From Cavia porcellus (taxonomy: Eukaryota > Chordata > Mammalia > Rodentia > Caviidae): 64,000 nucleotides of DNA. Below the pieces are notes generated by a model. It saw nothing but the letters and a program-made list of their open reading frames with translations, did not search any database and was not told the origin of the DNA. The stretch covers positions 4,058,785-4,122,784 of the forward strand of contig NW_026947502.1 in the NCBI RefSeq assembly GCF_034190915.1. Reading direction: 5' to 3'. Below, in pieces: positions 12,365 to 23,739 of the stretch (within the stretch, counting starts at the first letter, position 1; every line of letters begins with the position of its first letter). Both the position numbers and the translations under genes were made by a program.

Positions 12365-13105
12365 CTTCCTGACACTCATCCCAGACACTGGTCAACTTCT
12401 TGTGCAGATTCTTAACTCTTAAGTCACAGGCACACCTTAGAGCCTTAGTCTCTTTTTTTAACGTGACAGCTCTCTACTATCCCCTCCCCAAGACTGCCAG
12501 GCTCTGTGAGTGGAAGAGGCCATTCTGAGCCTTTCCTTTTCACCTCTCTCTTTGAGAACCATTCTTCTCTGTAACTGGGGTAGAGAGGAGGGTGGAAAGA
12601 GAACTACACTGCTTATATGACAGGCACTGTCACCCCCTCTTATCTGGCATTGCTTTGGGGGCTTGGCTTGTCTGGTATGAAGCTCTTATGGCCAGCAGTT
12701 TCCCAAGTCCCCGTGGGCCATGTGCATACATCCTTCAGGACCCCCCCAAAAAAAAATCAGGGAGGGATCTCTGTACCTCACGGTTCCCCACCGAGGGAAG
12801 CCCCTTACTCAGCCTCCTCTGAGCCCCCTGCTCCAGGGCCTGTGGTCATCTCTCAGCTTCTGATGAGGCCCTATGCCTGAAGTCAGGCTTCTTCATGGGT
12901 GGCTTAAGCCCTTGTAAGTCCAGCTGTCCACTTGGCCATGGGAGATCGTATGTCCTTTACCCACCATGCTTGGGAGGATACAGGCGCTGGGGCTTTCTGC
13001 CTCTGATGTTTTGGCTTACAGAGGCACAGGTTTGGGAGCTGCTTTTCTTTTCTGGGAGAATAACAGGTTGGGTCCCATGCAGCATCCTGTGAAAGCCAGC
13101 TGATC
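12365..13105. other. No gene recognised
   Basis: Mixed-composition sequence between a MaLR LTR and the ERVL-like LTR. 12592-12822 is open but featureless. Confidence 0.4.
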
Positions 13106-13109
13106 TCAA

Positions 13110-13634
13110 GGGGTTTATTTGACAGGTAACTAGGAAGAAGGCAACAGGGGAATTTCTATTAGAGTTGTTTTATATGGAATCTGCTGAGAGAATTTTAGAA
13201 TATGATAAAATGGGAGCGCAGTTCATGCCATGTGGTGTGGGGTCCCAGGAGATGGAGGAAGGCAGGAGGCATAAAAGAGGGTCAAAGTCTTGAAGAAGTG
13301 TGAGGAAGTTTTAAGGGGGCTCCAGGATCCTCAAATAAAATGACTTCTTAGGGGAGCTCTAGTGCTCACCTTGCCTTGGGCACCGTCTGGCTTCCAGCAC
13401 AGACCCTTCAGGCTCCCTTCGCGGACACTTTGGCCCCCGATACAGACTTGCATGGGACCCTGCGGGGAACTCCAGGCTTTTGACTGGACCCTTCGGATCT
13501 CCAGCACACAGACAGCCCTTTTGTACTTTTCCACACTGACTCTGTGGGTGGCCCTTGTGGGCCAATCTTGTAAATTCTTATATATTGTATATCTTGCAGT
13601 AAATCTGTTTCTTCAGTAAACACTGACTAATACA
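13110..13634 (+). mobile_element. ERVL-type (MLT2-like) LTR
   Basis: The sequence ends CTGACTAATACA and is followed directly by GATTTTGGGACCAGGAG. That junction is characteristic of ERVL elements, whose LTR is followed by a leucine-tRNA-like primer-binding region (TTTTGGTACCAGGAG type). Polyadenylation-like AATAAA occurs at about 13335. The 5' edge is uncertain. Confidence 0.6.
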
Positions 13635-15400
13635 GATTTTGGGACCAGGAGAGACTCTAGAGAAGCAGAATCATAGAGAGGAAATTCTTCAGTGGCTTTA
13701 GGTGTTCCTGTAGTGGGCTAATTCGATGAGCCCTAAGGGTGTCATGGTCTCTCCTTCTAATTCTGTAGGGAATTCTGATAATCCTTGGCGTGAACTGTTT
13801 CCAGTAATGTAGATTCGTCTGATTATCCAAATTTAACACTTAGGAGATGTAAGGAATTTAGCAACTCCATAGATGAAACCTTCATAGATGAATGTTTCTG
13901 ACAGAGTGAGTCATACAGGGGTGCTGGCGAGGTGCTCTTAGCATTTCTGGAGAAACTATTGAGGGAAAATAATGAAATCAAAATCGCCAGTCTAAAGTCT
14001 TCCAACTGTGAGAATAAATTAACAGAGGAAAATAAGGAATTCAAAGATTCAAGGTCTTGGGCCAGGGATTTGGCTCAGCAACACAAGTGCCTGTCTGCAT
14101 GTGCAAGGTCCTGAGTTCAATTCCCAGTAAAAATAAATAATAAAGATTTGAGCTCTCAGCTCCAGACACACATAAAAAGTTTAAAAGTTTCTAAGGGTGT
14201 CCTGAAAACGAATCTCCTCTCTTTACAGGGCTGAGATTACAGGAACCCAGGAACACAGGCCCTCAAAATTTGATTGAAATGCAGCGGAAGTTTAATGCTC
14301 AGCCTCAAAGGGTCTCTGAAGTAGGGTGAAAGCACTGATCAGAAAAGAATGGGGTTCCGACACTGGGATGTTTAGGAGGTGCCTAATGACCCTGAGGACA
14401 CTGAGTTCCTGGACTCTAATGAGATCATTTTGCCAGAGGAGGAGATTCCCCACCCACACTGTCCCCTGCCCCTGAGGTGTTGGCCTCTCCTAGTATAGTG
14501 AGGAAAGGAAACCTGTGGTGACCAGGAATGGTAACGCTGGCACTCTCAGTTAACCAGACAGTTAACCCTCACCACCCACTTTTCCCTCTGGCCAAGAAAC
14601 ACATTTCACAGTCAAACAAGTGAGGCAAAGGCTCACGCTCATGGAATTCATTGGTTTTACCCTGTTCTTCATCATTTAGAAGGTGCTGGGTTGATAGAAA
14701 GGTAAAATGGTCTTTTGAAGACACAATTACAGCACTAGCTAGGTGGCAATAGCTTGCAGGGCTGGGGAAAGGTTTTCCAGAAGGTCATGTGTGCTTTGAA
14801 CCAGTGTCCACTACATAACACTGTGTCTCCCACATCCAGGATTCACAGGTCCAGGAATCAAGTAGGAATGGTATCACTCGCTATTATTCCCAGTTATGAC
14901 TAGCAAGATTTTTGTTTCCTGCTCCCACAACTTTATGTTCTGCTGGCTTAGAAGTCTTAGTTCCTGAGTGGGGAAGGTTTGTACCAGGATACCATTGAAC
15001 TGGAAGCTAAGGCCTCCTCCTGGTCATTTCCGTCTTCTTATGTCTTATGTCGAGCTAAAAAGAAGTAACAGTGATGGAGGATTGATCAGACTGTTGAGGA
15101 GAAACTGGACTGCTACTCCACAAGGAAGGAAAGGAAGAAGGTACTTGAAGTTCAGGAGACCCCTAAGGGCTCCTCCTGCTGTGACCACGGCCTTTTATTG
15201 AATTCAGTGGGAAACGACCACAGCTCAACCCAGACAGGACGACAAATGGTCCACAACCTCCAGAAATTAAAGGAAGGGTCACCCCACTAGAGAAAGAACC
15301 AAGACCTCTGAGGTGCTTGCCAAAGGCCAAGAAATACAAAATGCATAGAGGAAGAAGAGTTGTAAGTATTGTTACAGGCAGCTGAGTTAGTTAGAAATAT
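13635..15400 (+). mobile_element. ERVL internal region relic (endogenous retrovirus, decayed)
   Basis: This continues from the LTR through the primer-binding-like site into sequence with short gag-like coiled stretches (LLRENNEIK around 13958) and later basic segments. All frames are broken by stops, and an ID SINE is inserted at 14059. No reverse transcriptase or envelope segment can be recognised. No function is expected. The 3' edge is not defined. Confidence 0.45.
14059..14147 (+). mobile_element. ID SINE
   Basis: GATTTGGCTCAGCAACACAA ... CCTGAGTTCAATTCCCAGTA plus an A-rich tail, inserted in ERVL-like sequence. Confidence 0.75.
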
Positions 15401-18400
15401 TATAGGCAGTCAGTCAGGGCTGGGCCCTCAAAGGAGGGATGAAGTGAGTCTACACAGTGCTGATTTCTCCTGGAGGAGAAGAAATCCTTTGAAATCTGAG
15501 GTACAGGGGAAAATGGCTTTCAGTCTTTACTAAAGAGTTAGAGGCTCCTGAGAGAACCTCATTAATAAAATAAATATCACAATAGGATGCATTGTGGGAG
15601 ACCGGTTAAGGAGAATTAAGGCCGAATTGACCTCCTCTGTGAACGTACAGGAGAAAGGCAGCGTGCAGGTGTGATAGCATGTTGCAGGTTGTAGGGAAAA
15701 TAAAACAGTGGAGACCTGGCCGCTTACCTGGACATATACTAAATAGATAACAGGCGGCAGATGACTCTTCTGCCACTCTAACTGCTGGTACCCAGGTGTC
15801 AGTGAATAAAGGCAAGGTGAGCCAGAGGCTCAGGGCTCTCTGTGTACTAGAGGCAGGAGTCCCCTGGCTGCCCGTGCTAAACTAGCTCTGCCTCAGTTTG
15901 CCTTTCACCCTTGTTCACCCCTGGGCAGAGTCAGGGAACAAACTAGCAAGACTAGGTTCCCTACAGGGAATAATAGACAAATAGACAAGATTGTGAGTAA
16001 CTCTGAGACTAAACTAGCGCCAGAGGCCGCTGGCTGAGGTCTCTAGCAGAGAGGGCATCTGCTCGGCAGACCTCAGGGAGGAGGACCAGCAGCTCAGCTC
16101 TTGGTTGCCAGCTCAAAGGCCTAGGCAAAGGCCCGGGCAGTTGGATCTGCAGCTCAGTAGGACTTCAGGAAGTAACCCAGGGATTTCAGGAAGATATTCC
16201 ACTTCCTCGAGAAGTGAAACAGTCTCTAGGGATGGGCAACTGCATGCCTTCCGTGGATACTGGAAAGCTGGGCTAGGGGTGCAGAAAGTCAAAGGGATGT
16301 GGCGGTGGTGTGTTCAGGCAGTGGGCAGCTCAGACAGTTAACAGCTTGCCTGGGGTGTGGTTGTTGTATATTTGATCCAAACACACATATACACACACCT
16401 AAGCAAATGATGAATGACACAATGGCAGTGGCCATAAAGGAGGCACTGAGCCCTAGGGCTGAGCTCTCCCCATGCAGAGGACAGGTCAGTTCTTGGATTC
16501 CATTTGCCTGCAAGGGAAAGGGCATGAACCCGTGAGTGCTGCTGGCTTGAGGCTAAGCTGGGGCCTTCCCACCTCCTGCCCCTCCTGGCCCAGCTACTCA
16601 GAAGGCATTGTTAGGTACTCAGCTCTCATGTTTTCAAGCATGAGATCTAAGCCATAGAAGGCATGAGACAAGGATATTTAGAGCAGGACGAGGACTGGGA
16701 AACAAGGATTTGTGTGGCAGGGAGGGTGTGGTCCTCCCTAACCATGTGCGAGACTGGAGGGGACCAGCCCACATCCTGTCTCATAGGCCTGGTGTAGGTA
16801 GCAGGCAGATGAGGTGATGGCAGGGGATGGGGTAAAGTCCTAGATGCCCTGATATCCTTCTGCGACAAGGAACCTTCACGGCAAGCCCAGAACTTATTCA
16901 TCATTTTCTGGAAGTTACCATAAAGCCTGAACAAATGTTTACAGAGGGTGCCTCCTCATCTCGTTGGAGAGGATAAGAGGTGACTGTCCACTAGAACAGA
17001 GTGGGGACAGAGGCAGGGGTGGCCTAGCTCTGTACTCACCTGGGCCTATTTGTGCCTGAGATTAGCTGGCTTCCGGTCCTGGGATCCATCCCTGCACAGC
17101 ACTGACCCTCTGCCGCTCACCCTAGCTGTCTCTTTACTCATGGCCTAAGAGCGTGACACAATCACCACACAGCATGAGCCACACTCCATGAGGCCTCACC
17201 CACTTAGAAGAGTGTTTTTGAGAACTAGGATGCATGGTTTTTGACACTGAAGGCCGAGTGTTGTCACCTCACGATTTGGGACGGGGGCAGCTTTGAGGAT
17301 GGGGAGTGTGATGCGGAGGGCTCTATATTTCCTGGGCTCTTGGATTTTGTTTGAGATAAATATGATTTTAAAAATAGGAAAAAACACAATAGGAACACAT
17401 CTTTCACATCTTTGTCTTCCAGGTGGGTGACAAGAGTGCTGAGCACAGGCATCTGTGTCAGCTACAGAAGCAATGACACGGCCACCCTCGCTTCCCCGAT
17501 AGTGGGGCAGCCGGGAGCAGCTTGGAGAGCTGTCACCGCAGCCCCAGGCGGACTCTGCAGGAGCACTTCCCATGTGATGTGCCTCGCTCTGGAGCATCCA
17601 GAGCAGTAGGTCGGGGTGGTCTTGTCTTGCCATCTCCCGTAGTCCAGGCTGGGTGAGCTGCGCCATTGCTGGGGTAAATGACAGCAAGCAGCAGGGACAG
17701 TGGGTCCTCAGGGCTTTGTATTCCCCGACGGGATCTACCACTCTTCCTGAATTCCATTTTCCTTCAAGGGAAGAGCAAAAACCCCAAGCCCAGAACCTGC
17801 CTGCCTGGGGTTACGGTGGGCTGTCTCTGTCCCTTCCCCACCAGCATGTTTCATTTTAAACTGTGACTGTGCATCTGTCTTCTCTGGTTCAGTGGGCTTG
17901 GGAAGGGGTCACTGGGCCTGGAGTGGGCCCTGAGAAGTCACGTCACCACGCCACTGGAGAGAGCTGAGGGTGTGCAGGGAAAGGGAGCCAGCCCCAGGGA
18001 GGGACTCACAGGACAGCAGGCCAGGCCCCTCTGCCGCAAGCCTCCTCCCCCTGTCGCTGAGCTTTCTGCTCAGGTGAGCCCCGCACCTGACGGTACTGCT
18101 GGGCCAGCATCCCCCACGCTGCCTCCAGGAGTGGCAAACCAGGCAGTGTGGTCACAGCAAGCAGCGGAAGCACCGCTGAGGTCATGGGCAGACGATATCA
18201 GGCATGTGATGCTGTGAAGAGGGACTGAGGTCTGTGTCCTTCCCAGTGGTGGGCAGCCCAGAAAATTCCGAGAGGCCTGTGGGAGTGGTGGCAAGAAGGA
18301 GCAGACATGAGCCCCAATCCACAGTCACCAGTGGAATCTGTCAGAAGAGAACCAGAGGTCCATTTCTGGGCTGACTGTCTCGTCCCAGCAGGGCCCCCTG

Positions 18401-18870
18401 CCTCCCGCCCCAGGAGGAGCATGAGCAGCTCCTCACCCCTCCTGATAGCAATCAGCTGCACAGCGGTTTGCCCTCCCTGGGCGTGGCTGATGCCAGGGTT
18501 CCGTGGAATCACTGCCTTGCAGGGCGGGGCTTCTGCTGGTGCCCAGGGTGTCGCGGGACTGTGTCCCACGGGGAAGGGAAGTGGGTTCTGGTGAGTGTGC
18601 CTCAAGTGGCTCCTGGAGAGTCCAGGCAGACTTCAAAAGCGATTCCCGGAGAAGGTGCCCCAGAAGTGGCAGGCACTCAGCCATGGCAGCTGGCGGCCCC
18701 CTCTTTAAGCACACATGATCTTGGAACAAGATTCCGTTTGCCTGCAATTAAGCAGCTGCAATTGTTAGGTTGAACTCAGAGGGCTTTGGGGGCTGCACCA
18801 CTTCCGGCCCACTACTCTTCTACTCTTTCTTTCTAAATTTTTCTTTCTTTCTTTCTTAATCTTTGTTTCT

Positions 18871-18875
<5 letters not shown>
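15400..18875. other. No gene recognised
   Basis: Upstream flank of IL3. The left part may still be ERVL internal sequence. Open frames such as 17196-17741 (minus) have no recognisable features. A short CA-rich run lies at 16379-16400. Confidence 0.4.
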
Positions 18876-18877
<2 letters not shown>

Positions 18878-18902
<25 letters not shown>

Positions 18903-19023
18903 TTTTTTTTGGCAGCCTGGCTTTGAACTCACTTTGTGGCCCACACTGGCCTTGAACTCATGCAATCCTCCTGCCTCAGCCTCCTGAGTGCTGGGTTTAC
19001 AGATGTGTACCGCTATGCCCAGC
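18878..19023 (-). mobile_element. B1 SINE, antisense
   Basis: Poly-T (about 18886-18910), then CAGCCTGGCTTTGAACTCAC ... ATCCTCCTGCCTCAGCCTCC ... GTACCGCTATGCCCAGCT. Confidence 0.85.
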
Positions 19024-19520
19024 TTGCCTACTGCCCTTCCCTCTGCTCCCTCCACGTCCTGGTGGCCTCCTTCCTGGCCTCAGGTCTTCTGGGAACCCTT
19101 CCATTCCATTTTCCTGAGCAGACCCAGGTTCTCCCCACCTCCTCACCCTCTGACATTAGGCTGTCTGCCCCTCAAGGTCACCTCAGGCAAGCAGTTCAAG
19201 ACACCAACCTGGACTGCCACCTCACAGGCCCCTGGACCACCTCCCAGCCCTCAGAGGCTGACCCGTCCTCCTCCTGCACAAGAAGCACAGAGCCATTGTC
19301 CACTCCTGCACCAAACCTGTCACTCCACCCTACTGCACATCCCCCAGGGGGACTGCGCCCTCAGGCAGCTCTCCCTGTCTCTGTGCAGAGGGACAGGCAC
19401 CTGACAGAGGCCCCTCCTGTGCATGCTCCTGTCAGATACCACTTGTCCTAGGCACCATCTAGCATTTTGCACCAAGTTGCTGCATCTCCAGTCTCTAGGA
19501 CTTCACTAAAAGCTCCAGGT

Positions 19521-19665
19521 TGTTTTGTTTTGTTATTTTGGAGACTTGGTCTTGCTTTGTAGTTCAGGCTGGCCTTAAACCCACTATGCAGCACAGGTTG
19601 GCCTCAAACTCTTGGTGATCCTTTGGCCTCTGGGATTACAATATATGGCACCATATTCAGCTCGA
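19521..19665 (-). mobile_element. B1 SINE, antisense
   Basis: GAGACTTGGTCTTGCTTTGT ... AGGCTGGCCTTAAACCCACT ... TCTGGGATTACAATATATGG, a diverged reverse B1. Confidence 0.75.
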
Positions 19666-21080
19666 CAGGCTTTGAAGAGAGGGACCAACCTGCTATTTGC
19701 AAGGTGCCTGTACACAATAAGCATCTACTCCTCCCAGCTTTACTCCAAACTTTAATAAAAGTTTGTTCAATGGGTATCCAAACTGACACCGACGCTCCAG
19801 TGCTTCCCTTTGAGACTCCCATTGTTTTGTGGGGGTGTGCTGGTCCAGATCCCAGGCACCTCATGGCATAGGGCCTTGTCCTCACTGAGCCAGACATGGA
19901 CACTGCACTATCAGCATCGCTTCAGGCCAAACTTCTTCACTGCTGGCTCTGCAGCCCAAAGCACCCAAATTCTCCTGACTCAGCAACCTGCTATGCTATC
20001 CTTTATCTTCCCACAATGGTCACATCACACCACACCCAGCTTCTCCATCCTGCCCCAGCCCCGTCATCTCAAAAAGCCCTTCTCCACCCCCCATGACACT
20101 CACCCATTCACCAAAACCCCGTGCCTGTGCCAGGGGCTGCCTGACACATTCATGGGAAAGGAGAGCCGCGGGCAGGGGCTGTCCCCTCCGCGGCCACCTT
20201 CCTAGCTTTCCCACTTCCTCTCTGGCTGTGGTTTCTCGGGTTCTCTGTAGATTCTCCATGGTGTGTTCCTAATCTGGTTCCACCTCTGCACACCCTGCCA
20301 CCACCACCCCACTGCACCCAGACCTGTGCCAGATCCAGACCCCTGCAAGTGACAGCCTGGGATCCAGACCCCTCCCTCCCATCACAGTCCTGGCATCTTC
20401 AGGCCCGTCCCGAAACCAGAGAGCTGCATAGCATTCCTTTCTCTTCCCTCGCTCTCGTCCCTCAGATCTTGCAGTTCTACCTCCTGACCCTCCCATGCCA
20501 GCCACCTCCCCCAGCTGCCAATGACAGCTTCCTCAAGGGCCACCTCTGTGCCCAGGTCCTTGAGCCCAGCTCTCTATGCTGCTAAAGGGGCAGCCTGGGG
20601 CCAGCGGCCGAGTCCTCAGCAGGGGCTAAGCCTCTATGACATAGGACACAGCCACGTTATGCTATCAGACTAACGAAGGAAGGGTTTCTTGGACCTGAGC
20701 CCCATCTGCAACCCACCAGGAGCAACAGCACAGGAAAAGGCCCTGGGCCTAGGGGAGACACCAGGGTTTGAGCTCCAGCAATCAGCCCTGGGAGGGGGTT
20801 GTGTTGGGACATGCACTTCTTGGAATATGAACCCACATGGGGATGGTGGCTGTGTCACAGGGCACTGAACAAACTCTTTCTATTCCAGCAGCCCTGGCCA
20901 GAACCAAATAGTGCCAGGCAGACTGGGCAGTGAAGGTCAGGCCTGTCCAGGGGTGACAGGTTAAGGTCCGCTGGGGCAGGAGGCCTGGACCAGCTCAGAA
21001 TCCAGCTGTCTGCATGGGTCAGAGGATCCTCTTGCCTGTCTCTACTCTGCCCTCCTCTATTCTCCTTGACAAGAAGTGGA
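19666..21080. other. No gene recognised; IL3 distal 5' flank
   Basis: Unique sequence without repeats that I can name. Distal IL3 control elements could lie here, but no convincing composite motif was seen. Confidence 0.35.
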
Positions 21081-21084
21081 CATA

Positions 21085-21161
21085 GGGCCGGCGATACAGC
21101 CTAGTGGCACAGAGCCTGGCAAGCATGAGGTCCTGAGTTCGATTCCTGATACCAAAAAAAA
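21085..21161 (+). mobile_element. ID SINE just upstream of the IL3 promoter
   Basis: GGGCCGGCGATACAGCCTAG ... CTGAGTTCGATTCCTGATAC and an A8 tail. Flanked by near-identical AAGTGGACATAG (21073-21084) and AAGTGGAAATAG (from about 21160), so probably a target-site duplication with one mismatch. Confidence 0.75.
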
Positions 21162-21218
21162 GTGGAAATAGCTTGAAATTATCTTTTCCCCATTTTGCTA
21201 TTCTTGAGCAGTAGAAAG

Positions 21219-21345
21219 TGATGAATAAGTCTGTGGTTTTCTAAGGAGGTTCCATGTGAGATAGAGATCCTTCCGATGCCCGCCTTCCACCAGCCCTCCC
21301 CTTTGGTGTGCCCCTCGGCACAATATAAGGCGGGTGGCTGCTGCA
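21219..21345 (+). promoter_or_regulatory. IL3: IL3 proximal promoter (RUNX, CK-1, GATA, TATA)
   Basis: Upstream of IL3 the order is: an AP-1-like TGAATAA (21222-21228), a RUNX core TGTGGT (21232-21237), the cytokine CK-1 box GAGGTTCCAT (21246-21255), a GATA core (21260-21263), and a TATA box TATAA (21324-21328). The start site is expected near 21355, leaving a 5'UTR of roughly 30 nt. The same element order is known for the human IL3 promoter. Compared with the human sequence as I remember it, about four bases are missing between TGAATAA and GTCTGTGG. Confidence 0.85.
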
Positions 21346-21384
21346 GGCTCTTGAGAACCCCACAGAGGACCCAGACCAGACAGA

Positions 21385-23209
21385 ATGTGTCCTGCCATCA
21401 GCAGCACAAGCAGCTTCCCCACCCTGCTCCTGGTCCTGCTCTCACTGCGCCCTGGTCTCCAGTATCCTACCCCCAGCCAGCACTGGAACACAGATATGTG
21501 CAATGACACCATCAGGGAACTTTTCCAAGAACTGGAACGTCTCACGGAGAAGTCGGTGAGTACTCAGGGTGGACTCTCCCTGGAGCAGTGGGGCTCCGGC
21601 AGGTGCCTTGGCCACAGTCCTCATGGCCCTCTCTCCCTGTCCCCGCAGGATTCTCCTGGCGTGGAAGTCCAGATGCTACTGTGTGTAAGTGTTCTACCTC
21701 ATACTTGGACATAGCTGGGTCTCGATCCGCCTCCGGCCTGGCAAACTTGGCCGTGTCTTTCCATCTCATATGCTTTTCAGAAAAGGGCCTGACTCAGTGG
21801 TGTTATGAGAATCAAATGATGCAAAGCACCTGGCACCTAACAGGTGTTCAGTGCAGAACCCTGCCCAGGACTGTCACAGTGGAGGCTGCCTTTAGATTAC
21901 AAAAAAGTGGATTTAGCCACACATCAGCCAGGGTCTTAGTCTCTGTTTTTAGTAGGGCAGCCCCTTCCAACAGACTCTACCCATTTCTTTCCTTCGCATT
22001 AAAAAACCTGAGCTTCTGTTTTTCACTTTCACCAGCCCTGGGCATGATTATTTGCAGTTATTTTTCAACTCCAGCTAGCTGCAATGTTTATCCATTGTTT
22101 ACTTGGCACATCTTGAATTGAACATGAAGTTTCAATTCAGGGAATCCTCCACTTCATTCCCTGAGTTTAGGGCCCTTCTGGGGCATTCATAGCCCGCAGG
22201 TGGCACCCATCTCCAAGCTGGGGTCCTTGGGATTTTCTTCTCCTGATATCCAGGAGCCCTGGCATTAACTTTGATATCTGGCTTCTTATAAACAAATACT
22301 GTCCTTGGCCAAACCTCTGCCATTTCCAGGCCTTCTCATGGGAGATGTTTTAGCTCCGAGAGCAGGAAGATCCATTCTGGTCCTTTATGAGCTTACGTGG
22401 AGCCGGGGGTTGGAGCTTGGTGTTTGGAGGTGCAGATCCTGCCTGGGAATACCTGGGCTCCTTGGGGGAGCTCAGGCACCCACTTGGGGGCAATGAGAAT
22501 ACCAAGGGAAGGTTGTTCAAAGATGCCCCAGCAGCAGGCTCAGGACGCTGGAGGGAGGAGTATAGCCTGGTCAGGAGAGGACACTGCCCAACTCTCCTGC
22601 TCTCTCCTGCATTCCTGCCCCTTAGAACAACAGTCTTTGGAGAAATAACTTGTGTGAGTTCCTGAGTGCTATAAAGACATTCCCAAACGCAACAGAAAAG
22701 CTGAAGAACAACCTTGAGGTATATGAAATCATCAAGGGTTTGGGGGACCCTGGTGTTGGGTCTGTCTGGGTTTTCAGGGTCTTACAGCCTACTTTGGTCT
22801 CTTCCCATAGTATCTGAGGGTGTTTGTACCTGCATCCTACACCCAAACCATGCGGCGGGTAAGCTGTCCCCTGGATGCCCCTGTGGGTGGGCACTGTGAC
22901 CTGACCCTCAGCCTATCCTTCCCCTTGCCACATGGGCTGCTGTCAGGCCTTGTGGCTAAGCAACTGGCCCAGGTCCGCAAAGCTCATGAGTGGTGCATCT
23001 AACGTCGTCCTCCTGGCTTTTCACAGAAAAAATCTGTCACCTTCCGCAACTGGAACGACTTCGGGAGGAAACTGCACTTCTTCCTTAGGTCCATCACCTG
23101 TACGGGGTCCAAGTCGGTGCAGAGCACCACCAGCCTGTCCCTGGAATGTGGTTTTGTCCCTGAGTATTCTTCAGAAAACTGGCAATGCTTAGCAGAGCAG
23201 ACCGTCTGA
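21385..23209 (+). CDS. IL3: Interleukin-3 precursor, five coding exons
   Basis: Secreted four-helix cytokine that acts on haematopoietic progenitors, mast cells and basophils through the IL-3 receptor alpha chain and beta-common. Coding exons: 21385-21555, 21649-21684, 22626-22718, 22811-22858 and 23027-23209. All introns are phase 0 with GT/AG ends, giving 176 aa. The five-exon layout with tiny exons 2 and 4 (36 and 48 bp) is typical of IL3. Residues 1-26 form a signal peptide ending RPGLQ, as in human IL-3. Helix A (CNDTIRELF) keeps the family glutamate at 45. Exon 3 contains NNSLWRNN...EFLSAIK, comparable to human ENNLRRPNLEAFNRAVK. Exon 5 contains NWNDFGRKLHFFL, comparable to human DWNEFRRKLTFYL. 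Sequons are N40, N70 and N90. Oddities: the exon 4 cysteine of human IL-3 (LPCLP) is absent, extra cysteines occur at 69, 79, 141, 157 and 170, and the C-terminus runs about 20 residues past the human end. The start was chosen for the signal peptide and its position after the TATA box. Identity is near certain; exact exon 4 boundaries slightly less so. Confidence 0.95.
21695..21850 (+). repeat. MIR element in IL3 intron 2
   Basis: GGTGTTATGAGAATCAAATG, GCAAAGCACCTGGCACCTAA and CAGGTGTTCAGT follow the MIR 3' plan. Confidence 0.6.
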
Positions 23210-23510
23210 AGAGGCCGGACACCTCACAGCTCGGCACCACAGGACTTCATTTTCCCCTGTGCTGGCAGCTAAATCATTAATTACCTAATTTCTGAAACGT
23301 GTGCCCCCTTAGGCACTATGTTCCCGTTTTTATCCCGTCTAGGCTATTTATTTATAAGTGTATTTATTTATTTATTACTTTCTGCCACGTCAGTGTATTT
23401 ATTTGCAGGAAAGGGACTGTGTCCTCTCCTTCTCCGACGGAGCTGGGCGGGAGGCATGCTCCTGTGCACCTCAGGTTTTGAACAGCCTTCTAGGCACGCG
23501 TGAAAATAAA
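23210..23510 (+). promoter_or_regulatory. IL3: IL3 3'UTR with AU-rich element and poly(A) signal
   Basis: After the IL3 stop, 23341-23406 holds a cluster of overlapping ATTTA pentamers. This is the class of AU-rich element that makes cytokine mRNAs short-lived until stabilised on activation. AATAAA follows at 23505-23510. Confidence 0.9.
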
Positions 23511-23724
23511 CCAGACTCTGAACTTCTGCATTGTGTCTCGTGTCTCAAATTTGGCTCAGGTCTTTGCGACCACTCTAGATGAGCCGCGAGTGCCCCACGC
23601 TGCAGCGAGGACGCAGTCCGAGCGCGCTCATCCTCACACTGCCCTGCCCATCGCGGGCGCTGGCACCACTGCACACCAGGCACGGTTCTGCGCCAGCTAC
23701 TTCGAGCGCTTGAATGCTGTGGGA

Positions 23725-23739
23725 CACTGCCCCTAGTGG
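23725..23739 (-). promoter_or_regulatory. CTCF-like motif downstream of IL3
   Basis: The minus strand reads CCACTAGGGGCAGTG, close to the CTCF core but one G short. It lies about 0.2 kb past the IL3 poly(A) signal, where an insulator between IL3 and CSF2 would be plausible. Confidence 0.4.

Noticed and set aside
17196..17741. 181-codon minus-strand open frame
   Set aside because: Overlaps other open frames on the plus strand and shows no feature of a protein family.
18936..19451. 171-codon plus-strand open frame
   Set aside because: Begins inside an antisense B1 SINE; the rest is low-complexity-like serine/proline sequence.
21588..22121. 177-codon plus-strand open frame
   Set aside because: It spans IL3 exon 2 and intron 2 in another frame and includes a MIR. 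No domain is visible, and the IL3 exon structure explains the region.
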